A stretch of DNA of 64,000 nucleotides from Conoideocrella luteorostrata (lineage: Eukaryota; Ascomycota; Sordariomycetes; Hypocreales; Clavicipitaceae). The notes under the pieces were generated by a model. The model was not told the DNA's origin, made no database searches, and saw nothing but the letters and a program-made list of their open reading frames with translations. The stretch lies in the NCBI GenBank assembly GCA_032433595.1, contig JASWJB010000235.1, forward strand, positions 1 to 64,000. The letters run 5' to 3'. This document shows, in pieces, positions 35,040-46,729 of this stretch. Numbering within the stretch: the first letter of the stretch is position 1; every line of letters begins with the position of its first letter. A program made the translations under genes and the position numbers.

Positions 35040-35569
35040 GCGGTATGCTTTGAAAATCATGATGATTACGATGAAAAGATAGTGCTGCGCCAGGCACCGG
35101 ATAAAATGGTCACGATTCAAAGTTTGAAACAAAGTCACGGGCTGGGTCCTGAGATGTACTGTGACCCGAAATGAATTCCGAAAGAGCACTTGCGGGTACT
35201 GCATCATGGCGATGCTTCACATAATGGGGCCGCTTCGGACCAATGTGAGGCAGTTGGCAACAGCCGGCTCCGGGTCCTCGGACCATGCACGCTGCACTCC
35301 AACTTCAGTATGTTCAAGTCGAGCATATGGTTAACTCTAGCTGAAGCCACGATCTTCAGCTAAGGACACGTTGGATGGAGCTCGAAATACTTGTATATTT
35401 TACACACAACAATGACTCTTGCGGCCTGGGCCGACTAAAAAGGAACCGTCCCACTCGTACATAATCCACCTCTTGCTGTGTATCGCCAACGACCCACGCG
35501 TTTATAAGTTTTATGTATTTTTAATACAAGACCGAGGGGGGAGGGGGTTGTATGCCATGAACCCTCTCG
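35040..35569. other. Convergent BET5/PEX3 intergenic region
   Basis: Holds both 3' ends. A 9-bp perfect stem (TAGCTGAAG ... CTTCAGCTA) with a 7-nt loop lies at 35338-35362. No gene is supported. Confidence 0.5.
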
Positions 35570-37354
35570 TCATGAAGAGTTGTGAACCGCCTTTTCCCAG
35601 GCACTTTCGAACCCGCCTTCCTTTGAGTCGACAATGACAATGCTCTCATCCACAGCGGGTTGTTTACCCTTATCCAAAGGTTGACGCATCAGTGACTCCA
35701 CCTCGCTCTTGCTGATGTTTATGGCACTGTCCATGATGCCCTCCTCGCGAATCTCGTTCTCCCAGTTGCTCGAATACACAACGGCAGCGAATGCCTCCAA
35801 GGCGCGAACCGTCTCCATATCCTGTAAATACTCGTTGGGCACACCGTTGCCAATGATGTGCGCCTGGCGGGTCAGGACGGACAGTATCTTCGGTAGCAGG
35901 ATGACTCTTGATCCGCGGAGTTCCATTGACTCTGGAGGAGGGAAAGGTGACTGAGAGGGAAGCTCAAATGCCTCAGTGGCCAGCTTCTTATCCACAAGAG
36001 TCTCGAAGGCGGCGTCCAGGATGAGTGTTAGGACATGTGAGAAGGAAGGCGATTCAATCAAGTCGGCTGTTTCATCTAGTATCCGTCTGAGAGCAGCAGG
36101 TGATGGATCAGCAGCAGCGCCACCTTGCATGGAGTTGTCCTCTAATATGCCAGACTGACGAATCACTTCATCCTCCTGATCGTGAGGGGGTAGTAATAAC
36201 GACAGCCAATCCGCTTGTCTCCTCTCCTCGGCCGTGGCACCCTCAACCAGCTTTCGAACCTCCATGGTGAGTTCGCTGAAGCGGTCGAAGCTGACCAAGT
36301 CGCGTGGGCTGAGGCTGCCGAAGACAGTTCGCACTGCGCTTTCAACTCTATTAATGACTTGAGCCCAGCCCCTGTTCAGGAGCCACCAGCTGAAAGTGAG
36401 ATATTTGCGATTGGTGTCAAAGTCACTACCGTAGGCCTGCTCAGGATTGTCGTCGTCGTTATTTTCGAGGCTAATGGTTGCTTGCTGAGAGCCGGTGGCG
36501 AGAGCTACGACGCTGGAAAGGTAGCTGCGGCGGCCAAGAAGGTTGAGCTGAACTCTGGTCAACATAGTGAGCAGGGCGACGGTGTAAATGAGGGTGAAGG
36601 CTCGAGTAATTGCTACAAATAATAATAAATAAAAATGGCCGAATTAGTAACCTACGGCTTCAACGTATGATTCAAGGTCATGACATCTTACAGCTAATTG
36701 CCAAATCATCCCAGAGTTGTCGCTTCGTCTTCCGAGACACCTTTGTTGAGGCAGCAGCAACACTTTCTTGCTGAATCTCTTGGCCAGTAGCACCGGCGGT
36801 GGCAGGTGAAGACGCAGGACCAGTAGCTATCTGGCTAGCATGAATTCCGCTCTCGCTGTGCATGCTCGCCGAAGTCGCCATGCTCTTACCGTCCTCCTCC
36901 GTCATCGCAGTATCAGCGATGCTGGGGGGGCTTGTTGTCGATTCAGCGGCACCTGTCTTCAAGGTCTTGGCAGAACCTTTCATCTGCTGAATTTCATATG
37001 TAACCTGCTCCGTGTTCATTACGGCCATGACATTGCTGGTCGCAGTAGGGAGGAGGGCGAGGACGGTGAATGTGCAATCTTCCTGGTTCTGTTCGAATCG
37101 ACGTCGTAAACTATATCATGTTTTACAACCAGCCAGGTTAGCGCAGGTCCTTTTGCATGAAAAGAGGCATGACATGGGGGAATAATAAATACTTACTTCT
37201 CCTTTGCGATTCGATCGCTGCTCATGCGCTCACGCGCGTCATTGATCTTGTTCAAGACATATTGGGTAGCGATGTAGCCGGCACCTACAATCCCGACACC
37301 AATGGCAATGGGCGTTCTGTTGTTGCGCAACCAGCGCCGCGTGGACGAGAACAT
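35570..37354 (-). CDS. PEX3: Peroxin-3 (peroxisomal membrane biogenesis)
   Basis: Predicted 539 aa in three exons: 37197-37354, 36692-37110 and 35570-36612. The N-terminus MFSSTRRWLRNN is followed by a membrane segment (TPIAIGVGIVGAGYIATQYV), the classic PEX3 anchor. Then come RRRFEQNQEDCTFTVLALLP, a Ser/Thr/Ala-rich loop (about 85-170), RKTKRQLWDDL, and SITRAFTLIYTVALLTMLTRVQLNLLGRR spanning the last junction. The distal half includes the YLTFSWWLLNRGW motif. Family knowledge: PEX3 docks PEX19 for insertion of peroxisomal membrane proteins and anchors pexophagy receptors in yeasts. All domains and the usual length are present. It lies head-to-head with ATG101 across about 1.36 kb. Confidence 0.95.
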
Positions 37355-38710
37355 TGCTTAGGGAGGAAAAGGGAAGGAGTCTGAAGCTTTGGTGAATAGA
37401 TCATGGGTTAGGCGGGCTTGCCGTGCCCATCCAAAGACCGGGCTATAGATAGAGTTTGAGAGACGGCAAGTAGCTCCTCCGTCAATGGCGGCTTTCAACC
37501 AAGGGATGGGATATGTGAAAGGGAGTCAGAGCTGCTCCGTACACCATGTGAAAGGAAAAGGGGCAGAAAGAGCCGAAAAGGAGTATGGCTAGTTCTGGGA
37601 AATATTGACAAGATGGTGGGCAGTCCAGCTCAAAATTCCGTGTGGGACATGCAATGATGCGTGCAAAGTCGTGGGATGGTGTCAATGGTGGTCGGGCAGT
37701 ATTAGTGTGGTGGTCGTGGTGGTCGTGGTGGTATCAGTGCTGTGGCTGGACCTGCAGCTCTGGGGCTCCGATTCAAATGCTGGCGGGAGTAACTAGAGAG
37801 GGAGCTCTGGAGAGCCGAGGTCTCGGTTCCCGAGCTTTACGGGTTACGACACAGGCGTGCAGAGCGTGGGGAACAGATAGGGGACGGAGCCTCGGGTGAA
37901 AATGTACCGTTTGTGCTGGTATGGGCTGCATTCGGTACTTTGGCTTGTGGCGCGTGTAGACTCCAGGCAGTGCTTGTGGCTGAAGACGAAAGCTCGCCCA
38001 TCTGCTGCGAAGAGGGTCGTGAGCTGACATGCCAGTTGACCGTTGAACAGTGAACAGCTGACACTGCACTTGACACCGTAGCAGGTTGCGTCACCTTCCC
38101 CAGCAAGTATTGCAGCTCATTCGAACTCCCACGGCCATTCCCGTTCAACCTACATCGAGCCATTGGCACTAAGGTTTTGGTCTCCGTGCAAAGAAACGTA
38201 TGTTAATAGCGGCTTGGACGACTTTGAATTATGCATCTATTGGAACTCAGGCCAATAGAAAGATGGCTCGATATTCCGTACCATGTACGGAGTACGGGTT
38301 ACTGTACTCCGTGCGCAGGAGTCGTCCCCGTGACACCCACCATCTGAGCATCGCTAGCGGGGCCGATAGACCATTTACGGCGCTGAAGAGGTCAAATTCG
38401 GCAGAGATAGCACTGTGAACACAACCTAGCGGCACCCGTCAGGTCCGCCACAGCTACAAACCAGCCAGTGACAGCGCCACAGACCGGCTGACCAGCCCAG
38501 CCCGGGTTGCCCACCTGCTGCCCCGCGCCCCCTCCCCTCCTCTGAATACACAAACTCTGACGTCGCGCCTTACCAACCCGTCTTCCAACCGCTTTCGAAA
38601 ACGTCCTCAATTCGCCCTCTCCTCTTCCCTCCGAGCCTGCGCCGGACGAAAGCCCACGAACGACAACCTCAAGGCACCACTCGATCATCCGAAAAGAATA
38701 ACCTTGCATA
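37355..38710. promoter_or_regulatory. Divergent promoter region between PEX3 and ATG101
   Basis: A 1.36-kb region with no supported gene. It contains a GTGGTC-type minisatellite near 37709-37735 and a GTACGGAGTAC palindrome at 38285-38295 flanked by CCGTAC-type half words. Confidence 0.5.
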
Positions 38711-39602
38711 ATGGACCAGCAAAAAGATCCTCCCGAGTTCATCCTCGACGTGTTTACGGATCCCCGCTCTGTCCGGGACGTCGTCAAAGGTCAGCCCCTC
38801 CATATGCGCTACATCCCACCACAGCCCTTCTCTCTAAAGTTGGGATTAAAACACCGTTACTACCCTCCTTCCTGCCTTTGAAACCAATAACAACAAAAAT
38901 ACCAAAACTTGCTTCATGTTAATGACAAAAGACACTTACATGAAAATCAAAATAAACAGGCATCCTCCACACCATCTTCTTTACCCGCTTCTTCCCCTCC
39001 CTAGCCCCCCGCACCCGCGACGTTCTCGACCTCACCCTCCCTTACGTCGACGACGATGAGCTCGAAACTATGATTGATCAGCGCGCTTCCGCACTCGAGC
39101 GCCAGCTCGACGCGGAGCGCTCCTCGGGTGGGAGAGATGGCAATACCAACGGCGGCGGGCGGGGGCAGGTGGCCGTCCAGTTCTTTGAAAAGCGTCGCCG
39201 CAAGGCATGGTTGTCAAGGGGCGATGAGGAGGTGTGTTGGGAGAGCTGGACGCTGAAAGTTACCGTCGCGGAGCCGAGGACGGAAAGCGGTATGTTGTCA
39301 ATCCCACCCACCGATTCATTCTTCCATCAGAGCTACACCGTCGTGTTTCTTGAATGAATGGCATGCGTAAAGTCTGGGGGGTAGCGGCTGTATTAACGAA
39401 ATCTCTTTTTGCAGAGCGAGCAAAAGTTCGTCGAGCTATGGAACAAACTCTCCTCACCACTGCCATGAAAATTGTCACCTTCGCCAATGTTCACAAGGAT
39501 CATATCCCGCCCATTACCACACAAGGCGGCAACCCATTCCCATTCAAGATAAATATCGACCAGAAAGAGACGGGATGGGCTGCCAGAATGAGAATCTACT
39601 GA
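38711..39602 (+). CDS. ATG101: Autophagy protein ATG101
   Basis: Predicted 198 aa in three exons: 38711-38789, 38960-39289 and 39415-39602. The read MDQQKDPPEFILDVFTD, then VVKGILHTIFFTRFFP across the first junction, then LDLTLPYVDDDELETMID matches the ATG101 HORMA family (formerly DUF1649). VQFFEKRRRKAWLSRGDEEVCWESWTL follows, then a C-terminal KIVTFANVHKDHIPPITTQG and NPFPFKI. Family knowledge: ATG101 pairs with ATG13 in the ATG1/ULK1 initiation complex in filamentous fungi, fission yeast and animals, and is absent from budding yeast. There is a Gly-rich insertion of about 20 residues after ERQLDAERSS. The first intron is 170 nt. Confidence 0.94.
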
Positions 39603-40452
39603 TGATCAATGACAGAACAGATATGTATCTAACAATGTGGAGTCCAGGCATACATGGCTAGCCAACAAAGTACGGTTGGATGGTTGCTATCAATGTACAT
39701 ATATACACATATATCGGCGTTCTGGGAGGCATGGCGTCTTTGGTTCTGAGATAGATACCCCCTTATTCACACGAAATCTTATCAAGTGTTTAAGCTTCCT
39801 TGAATACCCCTGCACTATTACGGCGACAGAATGCCGCTTTACTTGACGATTATTAAGCCACAATTAGTTGACTTGATGTTGCGACCATAACAATATCATA
39901 AAATTTCCTCGTATCTGTGGGGACCTTGTGCTGCTTAACGCATCCATAGCGATGAAAACATACAATATTCTTGTAAAGCTGTGTGCCCGCTCTAGTTGCT
40001 AATCCAGACTCCCTTCATCCAAGTACAATAGAGCAAAAAAAGAAAAAAAGAAAACCTCCCACGCCTGGAGGTTTATCATAAACCAGCGGCCAGGGCATAA
40101 TCAAGCCAAAGCAATAATGCACAAATGCAAGTACTCTGATGATTCTTGTGGTAAATCCAGTACCGATAAAACGATCCAATCCTTGCCTAACCTTACCCTA
40201 CCATATGTTCATTACCGTAACAAATTAGCTGCGAAGCACCTGCGGAGGAATCATTCTGCTCCATAGCCATATACCTACCAGTTTACCCTTTTCCACATCT
40301 AGCTCAGCGTTTGCATTTTAATCCGTGCAATCTGAGCAAATTGCTTCCTGGCCATCCAGAAAGCCCTTCCCTCCCTCCCTCTCTCCTCATCAATTCGTTC
40401 AAGTCATAATAGTGATTTTCATAACCCTTCAGTTCTGTTCATTTGAAGCTTC
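39603..40452. other. Convergent ATG101/forkhead intergenic region
   Basis: About 850 bp containing both 3' ends. It has AT-rich stretches and a small hairpin (AACCTCC ... GGAGGTT) near 40054-40074. No gene is supported. Confidence 0.5.
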
Positions 40453-42714
40453 TTAAAAGGTGGTTGAGAAGCTTCGCCCAAGTGGTGGCTTGCTACCTCT
40501 TGGTTGCTGCTGTTTCGATGTTTGTGATCCCGATCCAATCTTCTCAAACCCTTGCAAAATATCCAGGCCAGTGAAGTCCGAGGCACTAGGATTGCTGTGA
40601 GAACCGAAATCAGTAGGGTCCATTCCTAATGAGGGCCAGTCAGCGTCCACGGGTAGATCCAGCATAGCCGAGAACTTGCTGGGAGATGCTAATCGTGATG
40701 GAGATCGCTGAAAGAGCTTGGATGGCGAGCCAAGACCCTCAAATGCCTTGCTAGGCGTATCAAAGAAACGAGACGGAGAATTTTCAGAGATCTTGAAAAG
40801 CGGCATTGAAGTAAACGGTTTCTTTGTAACAGAGTTGTTAACCTCACCAAGGGCTGAAGTAGACACGGATCGATCTAATCGAGCCCGCTTTGCAGAGCGC
40901 TTGATGGGAGACCCAGCATCTATTGAACCAATACCAGGGAAAATCGAGTCCTCCATGGCTGGGAAATCCTGGAAGATGTCGAAATCAGTTGATGCCATAC
41001 CCATGTCATCAAACGTGTACACTGCGTCATCAAGGTTGAATGCTGGGCTCCACGGCATATTGTCCTCCGTAATTCCTGTAACACGTCGCAGTGGCGATTG
41101 AAGCATGTGTCGTACCTTATCACGATGAATGCGCAAGTTCGTGTTCGGGGAGGCTGAAGGAGGCGGGCGGACCGGAGGCTTCAATTTGATAACCGGAGTC
41201 AGCGGCGGTAGGGTCTGATTCTCGTTTGCCTGCCGCAGAGGTGACGATGAAATCAGCCCATAAGCTAGAGAACGAGACTTTGTAGGACTGAAAGGCGAAG
41301 AATTCCTTAGGCGTGCAATCTCTTCCTCAGCTCGACCACGCTTGATGCGAGGCCTGTCGGCTTCTGACGTCAACAGCATCGCTTTTTGGTTTGGCCGCAT
41401 GACCGATGACTCTAGAGACGAGATGTAGCCGCTATCATCCATGGATGCAAATTTGCGCTTATGAGACCGAGAAACCGAAGATGCCGGGTTTCGAGCTGTA
41501 GGAGGCGGTGTGCCGCTTCGAGTTTCAACATGCCTCGACATGGGGGGTGAGGAATGCATGTTGGCAGGAAGTGGCGAATACATGGATTCGATGGGCAAGT
41601 CGTTCTCAGCGGACTTGTCGCCTGAATCCTCTGGGCCAATGTTATCCGAGACGGGTATCGTAGCATCAGAGGAAACTTCTGCGGGCATAGACAACGCTAC
41701 CTGAGAAGTTGGAAGAGGCGGAAGTGTGGCATAGTGCATAATATTCGGCTGCGGTAGAGTCGGCTCTTGCATGGGAGCTGTCATTGGCCTTGAGGGTTCC
41801 AGACGTGTTGACATGACGGGAAGGTTCTCGGCAGTGGGAGCTGCCTTTCGCGTTGGCTTTTCCTTGAGGAACTGGTATTCGGTACCAGGCTCGATGCCCC
41901 AGTAGTTACCTTTGCCAGGGTCATCCTTGGGCCGCTCGATTTTGATGAAGTTTTTGTGCAGACTAAGGTTATGCCGTATGCTGTTCTGCCAGCCAGCATC
42001 CGTAGGGCTGTAGAAGGAGTAGTTGTCACTGATCCATTTGTAAATCTGAGCGAGAGTAAGACGACGGACGGGCGATCGCAGAATAGACATTCCGATGAGC
42101 TGGGCATAACTATGTGGTGGTTTGGCGCCATCGTCGGTTATCGGAGGAAAAGAATCATGTGGAGGTAAAGCCGGCTCTTCCGTCTTTGACTTCTTGGCTG
42201 GTCTGGAGTCCGTAATTTGGGGAGCATCCATTAATATTCGCTTGCCGTTGGGTTTCTGATAATATGATTCAACAGACATATTGATAGTGGCGGGAGCAGG
42301 GAAAATCTGAGGATGCATGTTCTCCTTCCCATAGTTCATTATATCGAAACTTGGCCGCTGGGGACCCGTCTTGAATTTAGAAAGGTGAGGCTTCTTCTGT
42401 AGGGAGTCTGTCGTGGGCCCCTTACCCGTAGGGGGCGCCATTGATACAATGTTCAGCTTGTTGCCATGTGACGAAGCCTTCAATGGTGACCGAGGTGACG
42501 AAGACTTCGCTTTGTGCGGTGAGAGACCAGCATTCGAACCGGTTGGTGCGTTGAGAATAACGTTGGAATTCGAGCTGCTCAAAGGGCGGCGAGCAGGCTT
42601 TGTGACGGACGGCATAGGTGCGTGGCTCGTCATGGGGGCACTTCGATCGATCACGTCGTCCTGAAATATGTGTAATGGCTCATTAGGGCCGGAAAACGGC
42701 GTAGCTCTGGCCAT
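40453..42714 (-). CDS. Forkhead transcription factor (HCM1/SEP1-like)
   Basis: Single-exon gene of 753 aa beginning MARATPFSGPNEPLHIFQDD. The only forkhead domain lies at about 195-285: KPPHSYAQLIGMSILRSPVR, LTLAQIYKWISDNYSFY, GWQNSIRHNLSLHKNFIKI, and GKGNYWGIEPG. The NSIRHNLSLH recognition helix is intact. No FHA domain is visible, which separates it from FKH1/FKH2-type factors and points to the HCM1 (budding yeast) / Sep1 (fission yeast) branch. Family knowledge: those control S-phase to septation gene waves. The rest is Ser/Pro-rich, with many SP/SPxR-type sites (for example SSPRSPLKA, SPFSPTKSR, QSPLRRV) that could be cyclin-dependent-kinase targets. The basic segment PAKKSK before the domain may be a nuclear signal. 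The target set is inferred only. Confidence 0.92.
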   Translation of the reverse strand: MARATPFSGPNEPLHIFQDDVIDRSAPMTSHAPMPSVTKPARRPLSSSNSNVILNAPTGSNAGLSPHKAKSSSPRSPLKASSHGNKLNIVSMAPPTGKGPTTDSLQKKPHLSKFKTGPQRPSFDIMNYGKENMHPQIFPAPATINMSVESYYQKPNGKRILMDAPQITDSRPAKKSKTEEPALPPHDSFPPITDDGAKPPHSYAQLIGMSILRSPVRRLTLAQIYKWISDNYSFYSPTDAGWQNSIRHNLSLHKNFIKIERPKDDPGKGNYWGIEPGTEYQFLKEKPTRKAAPTAENLPVMSTRLEPSRPMTAPMQEPTLPQPNIMHYATLPPLPTSQVALSMPAEVSSDATIPVSDNIGPEDSGDKSAENDLPIESMYSPLPANMHSSPPMSRHVETRSGTPPPTARNPASSVSRSHKRKFASMDDSGYISSLESSVMRPNQKAMLLTSEADRPRIKRGRAEEEIARLRNSSPFSPTKSRSLAYGLISSSPLRQANENQTLPPLTPVIKLKPPVRPPPSASPNTNLRIHRDKVRHMLQSPLRRVTGITEDNMPWSPAFNLDDAVYTFDDMGMASTDFDIFQDFPAMEDSIFPGIGSIDAGSPIKRSAKRARLDRSVSTSALGEVNNSVTKKPFTSMPLFKISENSPSRFFDTPSKAFEGLGSPSKLFQRSPSRLASPSKFSAMLDLPVDADWPSLGMDPTDFGSHSNPSASDFTGLDILQGFEKIGSGSQTSKQQQPRGSKPPLGRSFSTTF

Positions 42715-43121
42715 GGTGGCCAACTAAGCTACTAGACAGTTGTGTTTCACGTGTCTGTAATTGACCAGGCTGCTTCGAAAGCAAGTTTAGGCAGTCTATG
42801 CATAAATAAGCGATTAGTTAAGCCAGATCTACAACAAGTTAATGGCTTTCGTCGCGTCATTAGGAGGGCAGTTCAACAAAAAGTTTTCACGTCATAGGCC
42901 CCATGTCATCGATATAAATAAAATGAGTAGAGCAACAGCCCCGCCGTGAGCCAGAGCCAAAAAGAAATATGCACCAACATACCTGAATGGCGTCCTGTTC
43001 GACAAAACGACGGTAGGCTGCGAATATCGGCGGCGATATTGGTATTCTGGCAAGCAGTATCGAGTATGTCAGCGCAGTTAGTAGTCGTGGTGGTTTTGGA
43101 GGCGAATAGCGATGGATCTAG

Positions 43122-43127
43122 ACGCGT
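43122..43127. promoter_or_regulatory. ACGCGT (MCB-like) box upstream of the forkhead gene
   Basis: ACGCGT about 410 bp before the forkhead ATG. This is the MluI cell-cycle-box core bound by MBF-type complexes. A six-base match alone is weak, and the word also occurs elsewhere in the window. Confidence 0.3.
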
Positions 43128-44994
43128 AGTAGCGAAATTGTGTTTTGGGCGTGATGACGAAGTTGCAATGCCAAGAAGTTGAATTTAGGCAACCAAGCGA
43201 CCGGAGAAAGAAAAGAGGGATGAGCAAAAAGGGGGGAAAGAAATTCGTGATTTTCTGTTCGTGCCTCTTCAAAATGGCAGTCGATGGGAAAAAAGGAAGA
43301 AAGAAAAGAGAAGAGGGGGATGCACAAGATGAAAGCTACGGAGTAGATAGGATGGGAAGGGATGGAGGACGACAGAGGTAGTATCTATGGCCAGTGGATG
43401 GGGAGGATTAAAGCAGGAATAGATTGATGATTTGCCTTGCCTTGGATCCGGCCAAGGGCGGCCAAGTCAGCGTCGCCGAGCTTGGGAGCTGGCCGAGTGG
43501 AGCGCCGACCAGGGTGGGCCGTCCAAGTCAAGGATTGGATGAGAGACGCTTTGGGCTGACACGAAGAGCAGGGGTGTGTGTCTGGCCGAGCGTCTGGTCG
43601 ATTGAGCCACTCCACCGCCTTGAGCATCGCCGCCATTGAGCCTCATCAGAGTGACTGGCCGGCGCGAAAAAAAAAAGAAGAGACAAGGTGGGTGCCGTGT
43701 TCTCGCAATGCGTCGGGGTTTGAGTTCATGCTGCTCTGTTCCACGACACGGCAGCGCGTTGGGTCTACTCTACTAGTACCGTATCGACAAGGGCCCTCGG
43801 GCACTCGAGCGGGGTTTCAGGAATGGACAAGATGGGCCGATGAATGGGCTACGGGCTATGGCGCCGTTCAACTGAGTTTTTTGTGTTTATGCATCCATCC
43901 GCGACAAGCCAAGTAAGGCCATCTGGTTGTCTTTGGTATGAACGACGCGCCTGAGGTGCAGGTTTTACGGATGACGATGGCGCGACGAACCAAGTGGAGA
44001 GAGTGTGTAGGAATTGGCTGACAGTACTGTGCATATTGCAGCTACTCCGCACTCCGTAATGCAGTTTGTAAAATCTCGATTTATACCATCACGTCACGAA
44101 TGTGTCACGTAGTAAAACGTCCGGGTATCTCGTATAGCGGATATGGAGATGATGCTGGAAAAGGCCATGGCAGTTAGCCAATCAGCAAGCTCGCCAAATG
44201 AGCATACGAAAAAGCGACTTGGTGATATACATGCAACGCAATCCGATCCTTCACGGTATCAGTTTAATCCATCTACATCCCATATCGGAGGTGTGTGCTC
44301 CTGCAGTACAAAATTGCATCGAGATAACGCGTAACTACTGAATAGCCACAAATATTGCAAATGCAAGAGAACGCCATTGGCCGGTCGAGTCCCTCAATGA
44401 AACGTGCGTCTGCATTTCGGCACTCGCATTTGGGTCGTATTGCCAGTTAGCAGCCGTCTTGATACAGTGTGGCTTAGGTGCCACTTGGAACTATAGCGTT
44501 CTCGTTCTTCACGGAACCCCTCATCTCCCAATTCTATCATTTTCGGTGCCACACTCTCACATCGGATCCAAGACATACTCCGTCTAAAGAACCCCATTTA
44601 CATTTGCATCTTGGTTAACTAGTTAATTAATGCTGGCATTGCGGTCCAATTCTCTTTGCGAACCAAACAGGACTCTGGAACACCGCCCACTTCACGCAAG
44701 GGCGAAAAGGCATGATTTCGGCCAGTATAGAGGGCCGAAGTAACTCCCAAAGTGTAATTGATAAGAGACCCGTACTTTGACTTGGCCTCAAACCATGCGA
44801 GGGATGAGAGGGGTCGTTTGATGAGCTACTGGCTGAGCATCGTCCGATCTAAGCTGGATGGAGGGTGTGCAGTGATGCGCTGGTCCAACGAGAAGTCGAG
44901 GATGATGGTGGTGTTGGTGGTGGTGTTGGTGGCGAGCCGCCGTGGTTAGCATCGCACCGCAGGAGAGGGGAACCCTCATGGCCAAAAACGGCGG

Positions 44995-45026
44995 ACGCGT
45001 CTGGGGAGACGCGTCGTTTGTTTACA
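44995..45026. promoter_or_regulatory. Two ACGCGT boxes plus a forkhead consensus site
   Basis: ACGCGT at 44995-45000 and 45009-45014, followed by TGTTTACA at 45019-45026, which is the reverse of the forkhead core RYAAACA. The cluster spans 32 bp and lies about 2.3 kb upstream of the forkhead gene start. Confidence 0.35.
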
Positions 45027-46433
45027 TAAACGCGAGACGTCAGCCAACCAGAGCACTGTATGAGGCCAGCTGGTCGACTTCGCCCCAAACGTCACGAGCT
45101 GGCACATGATAGCGACATGCTCGTTTTTCTGCTTTGGCAACATCTTGCAGATCGCCCCGATAGCGATGACGCCAATCAGCTCTTGCAGTCATCGTTATTG
45201 AAGCAATCTCTATGGTGGTCTGTATTCACTTCTTTTATGCACTGTTGGGCGATGCTTCGTTCCAGCATGGTAAAGATGATGCAGACATGATCATGAACGG
45301 CACACTTTGTCTTTGATGCCGCAGAAAACTTTGGCCAGACTCTAGTGATCCCAAAAGAATTCGTCTTTTCACGAGAATGTCAATTCGACAGGTACTCTAA
45401 TAGGCCTTTCATGATGCGCAACCCATTCCAATAACCTTGTCGGGTGGGAGAAAGTGTGCACTTGGCTGCACTCCAGCTCCGCAAATGTGCAGACAATAGC
45501 TAGTACTCCGACAATGGCCTCGGCCTCGCTGCCCAACACCAAGACCACCGCGCAGCCAGAGCGTTTTGGTTGAGGAATGAAATATAGCTGGATGAATTGT
45601 TTCGGGTCCAGGCGGGCTATCCCAGCCAGGGCAGGCAGTCTGAGTGTTTCCGCTTGCAAACTAACTAATTTAACTTGGGATCTCAACCCAGAGCTCTCAT
45701 TCCACGACAGTCTTCAGGTGACATCATTGCTCACCCGTAGTCCCGGAACAAGCCAGCGAGCAAAGCCTCACAAGCATCCAGCTGAAATTTGTTTCAATGC
45801 ACAGAGCGGAGGACGTGAGAAACTTGGCCATTGGCCTTTGCTATCCATCCCCGGAGATGCCGCACGAAAGCCACTCGCTTGAAAGGCGCCACATCGCATC
45901 CTGCACCTTGTCATCCTTGTCTACCGTACTAGTTGGCAATACGCTTGTTCGTTTCGTGGCTTCCTTACTCGTTAGGGCTGGAGATGGCCTCCACAGCTTC
46001 CTAATGCCTGGATAGAAGAGCAGGGGAAAGAGGTTCCACCGCCATGTGAGGCACTTCAATAATACTAGTACGGAGTAGCTACATACAATTATGTGGTGCT
46101 GTCCATATCTGCACGAGCCATCTGCTGGGGAGTGGAGGGAGGCTTTGCATGAAGTTGCCCAATCTGTCCAATCTGCCGGGACCGGGACTAATTAAACCCA
46201 TCGTGAAAAGCAACCACTAGTACGGAGTAGATTTGATATATCCACTCACTGGCGCCTCAGCAAAGGCTCTAGAAGACCAAGAACAGAATTTTCGTCGTTT
46301 CTTCCTTGCTTCCTGCTTCCTCCTTGTTCTGTTTTATGATGGTGATCATTTTGAGTATTATAGAAATCCATGTCTTTAGTATACCAGACATGTCGTGTGA
46401 GTCACTCGTTCCTCGCAGCTAGGTAAATCAACG

Positions 46434-46729
46434 CCCCTACAGGTGGTGGGTGCTCATCGCTCCAACGGCCACATCAACCCAACGGCTACCTAGGCAAAAA
46501 AAAAAAAAAAAAACAGTACTATAAAATTTAAAACCTCGTTTTATTATTCTAGAAATCTTTTAAATGTTTAAAATCATTTTTGTAAGAGATGAAATCTTTA
46601 TATAAACATTTTGTACAACATTTTGTACAACATTTTGTATAGTATTCCGTATAGTATTTTCCTATTGTTTTCCGCGATAGTTTTGGTCACTCAAGTGGTC
46701 GTTGGGGTGATAAGCACCACCTTTAGGTG
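46434..46729. mobile_element. MITE-like AT-rich element with imperfect terminal inverted repeats
   Basis: The left end 46434-46472 (starts CCCCTACAGGTGGT, contains CTCCAACGGCCAC) and the right end 46695-46729 read backward (CACCTAAAGGTGGT, CCCCAACGACCAC) match at about 30 of 35 aligned positions with one 4-nt gap. Most differences are C/T or G/A. The interior is very AT-rich, with an A-run at 46496-46514 and internal tandem repeats (three ACATTTTGTACAAC-type units near 46607-46640, two GTATAGTATT units). No coding capacity. No clear target duplication. A decayed non-autonomous DNA element is the best reading; the superfamily is unassigned. Confidence 0.6.

Noticed and set aside
35338..35362. 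9-bp stem, 7-nt loop hairpin between BET5 and PEX3
   Set aside because: Short enough to arise by chance; no T-run or known 3' element to give it a role.
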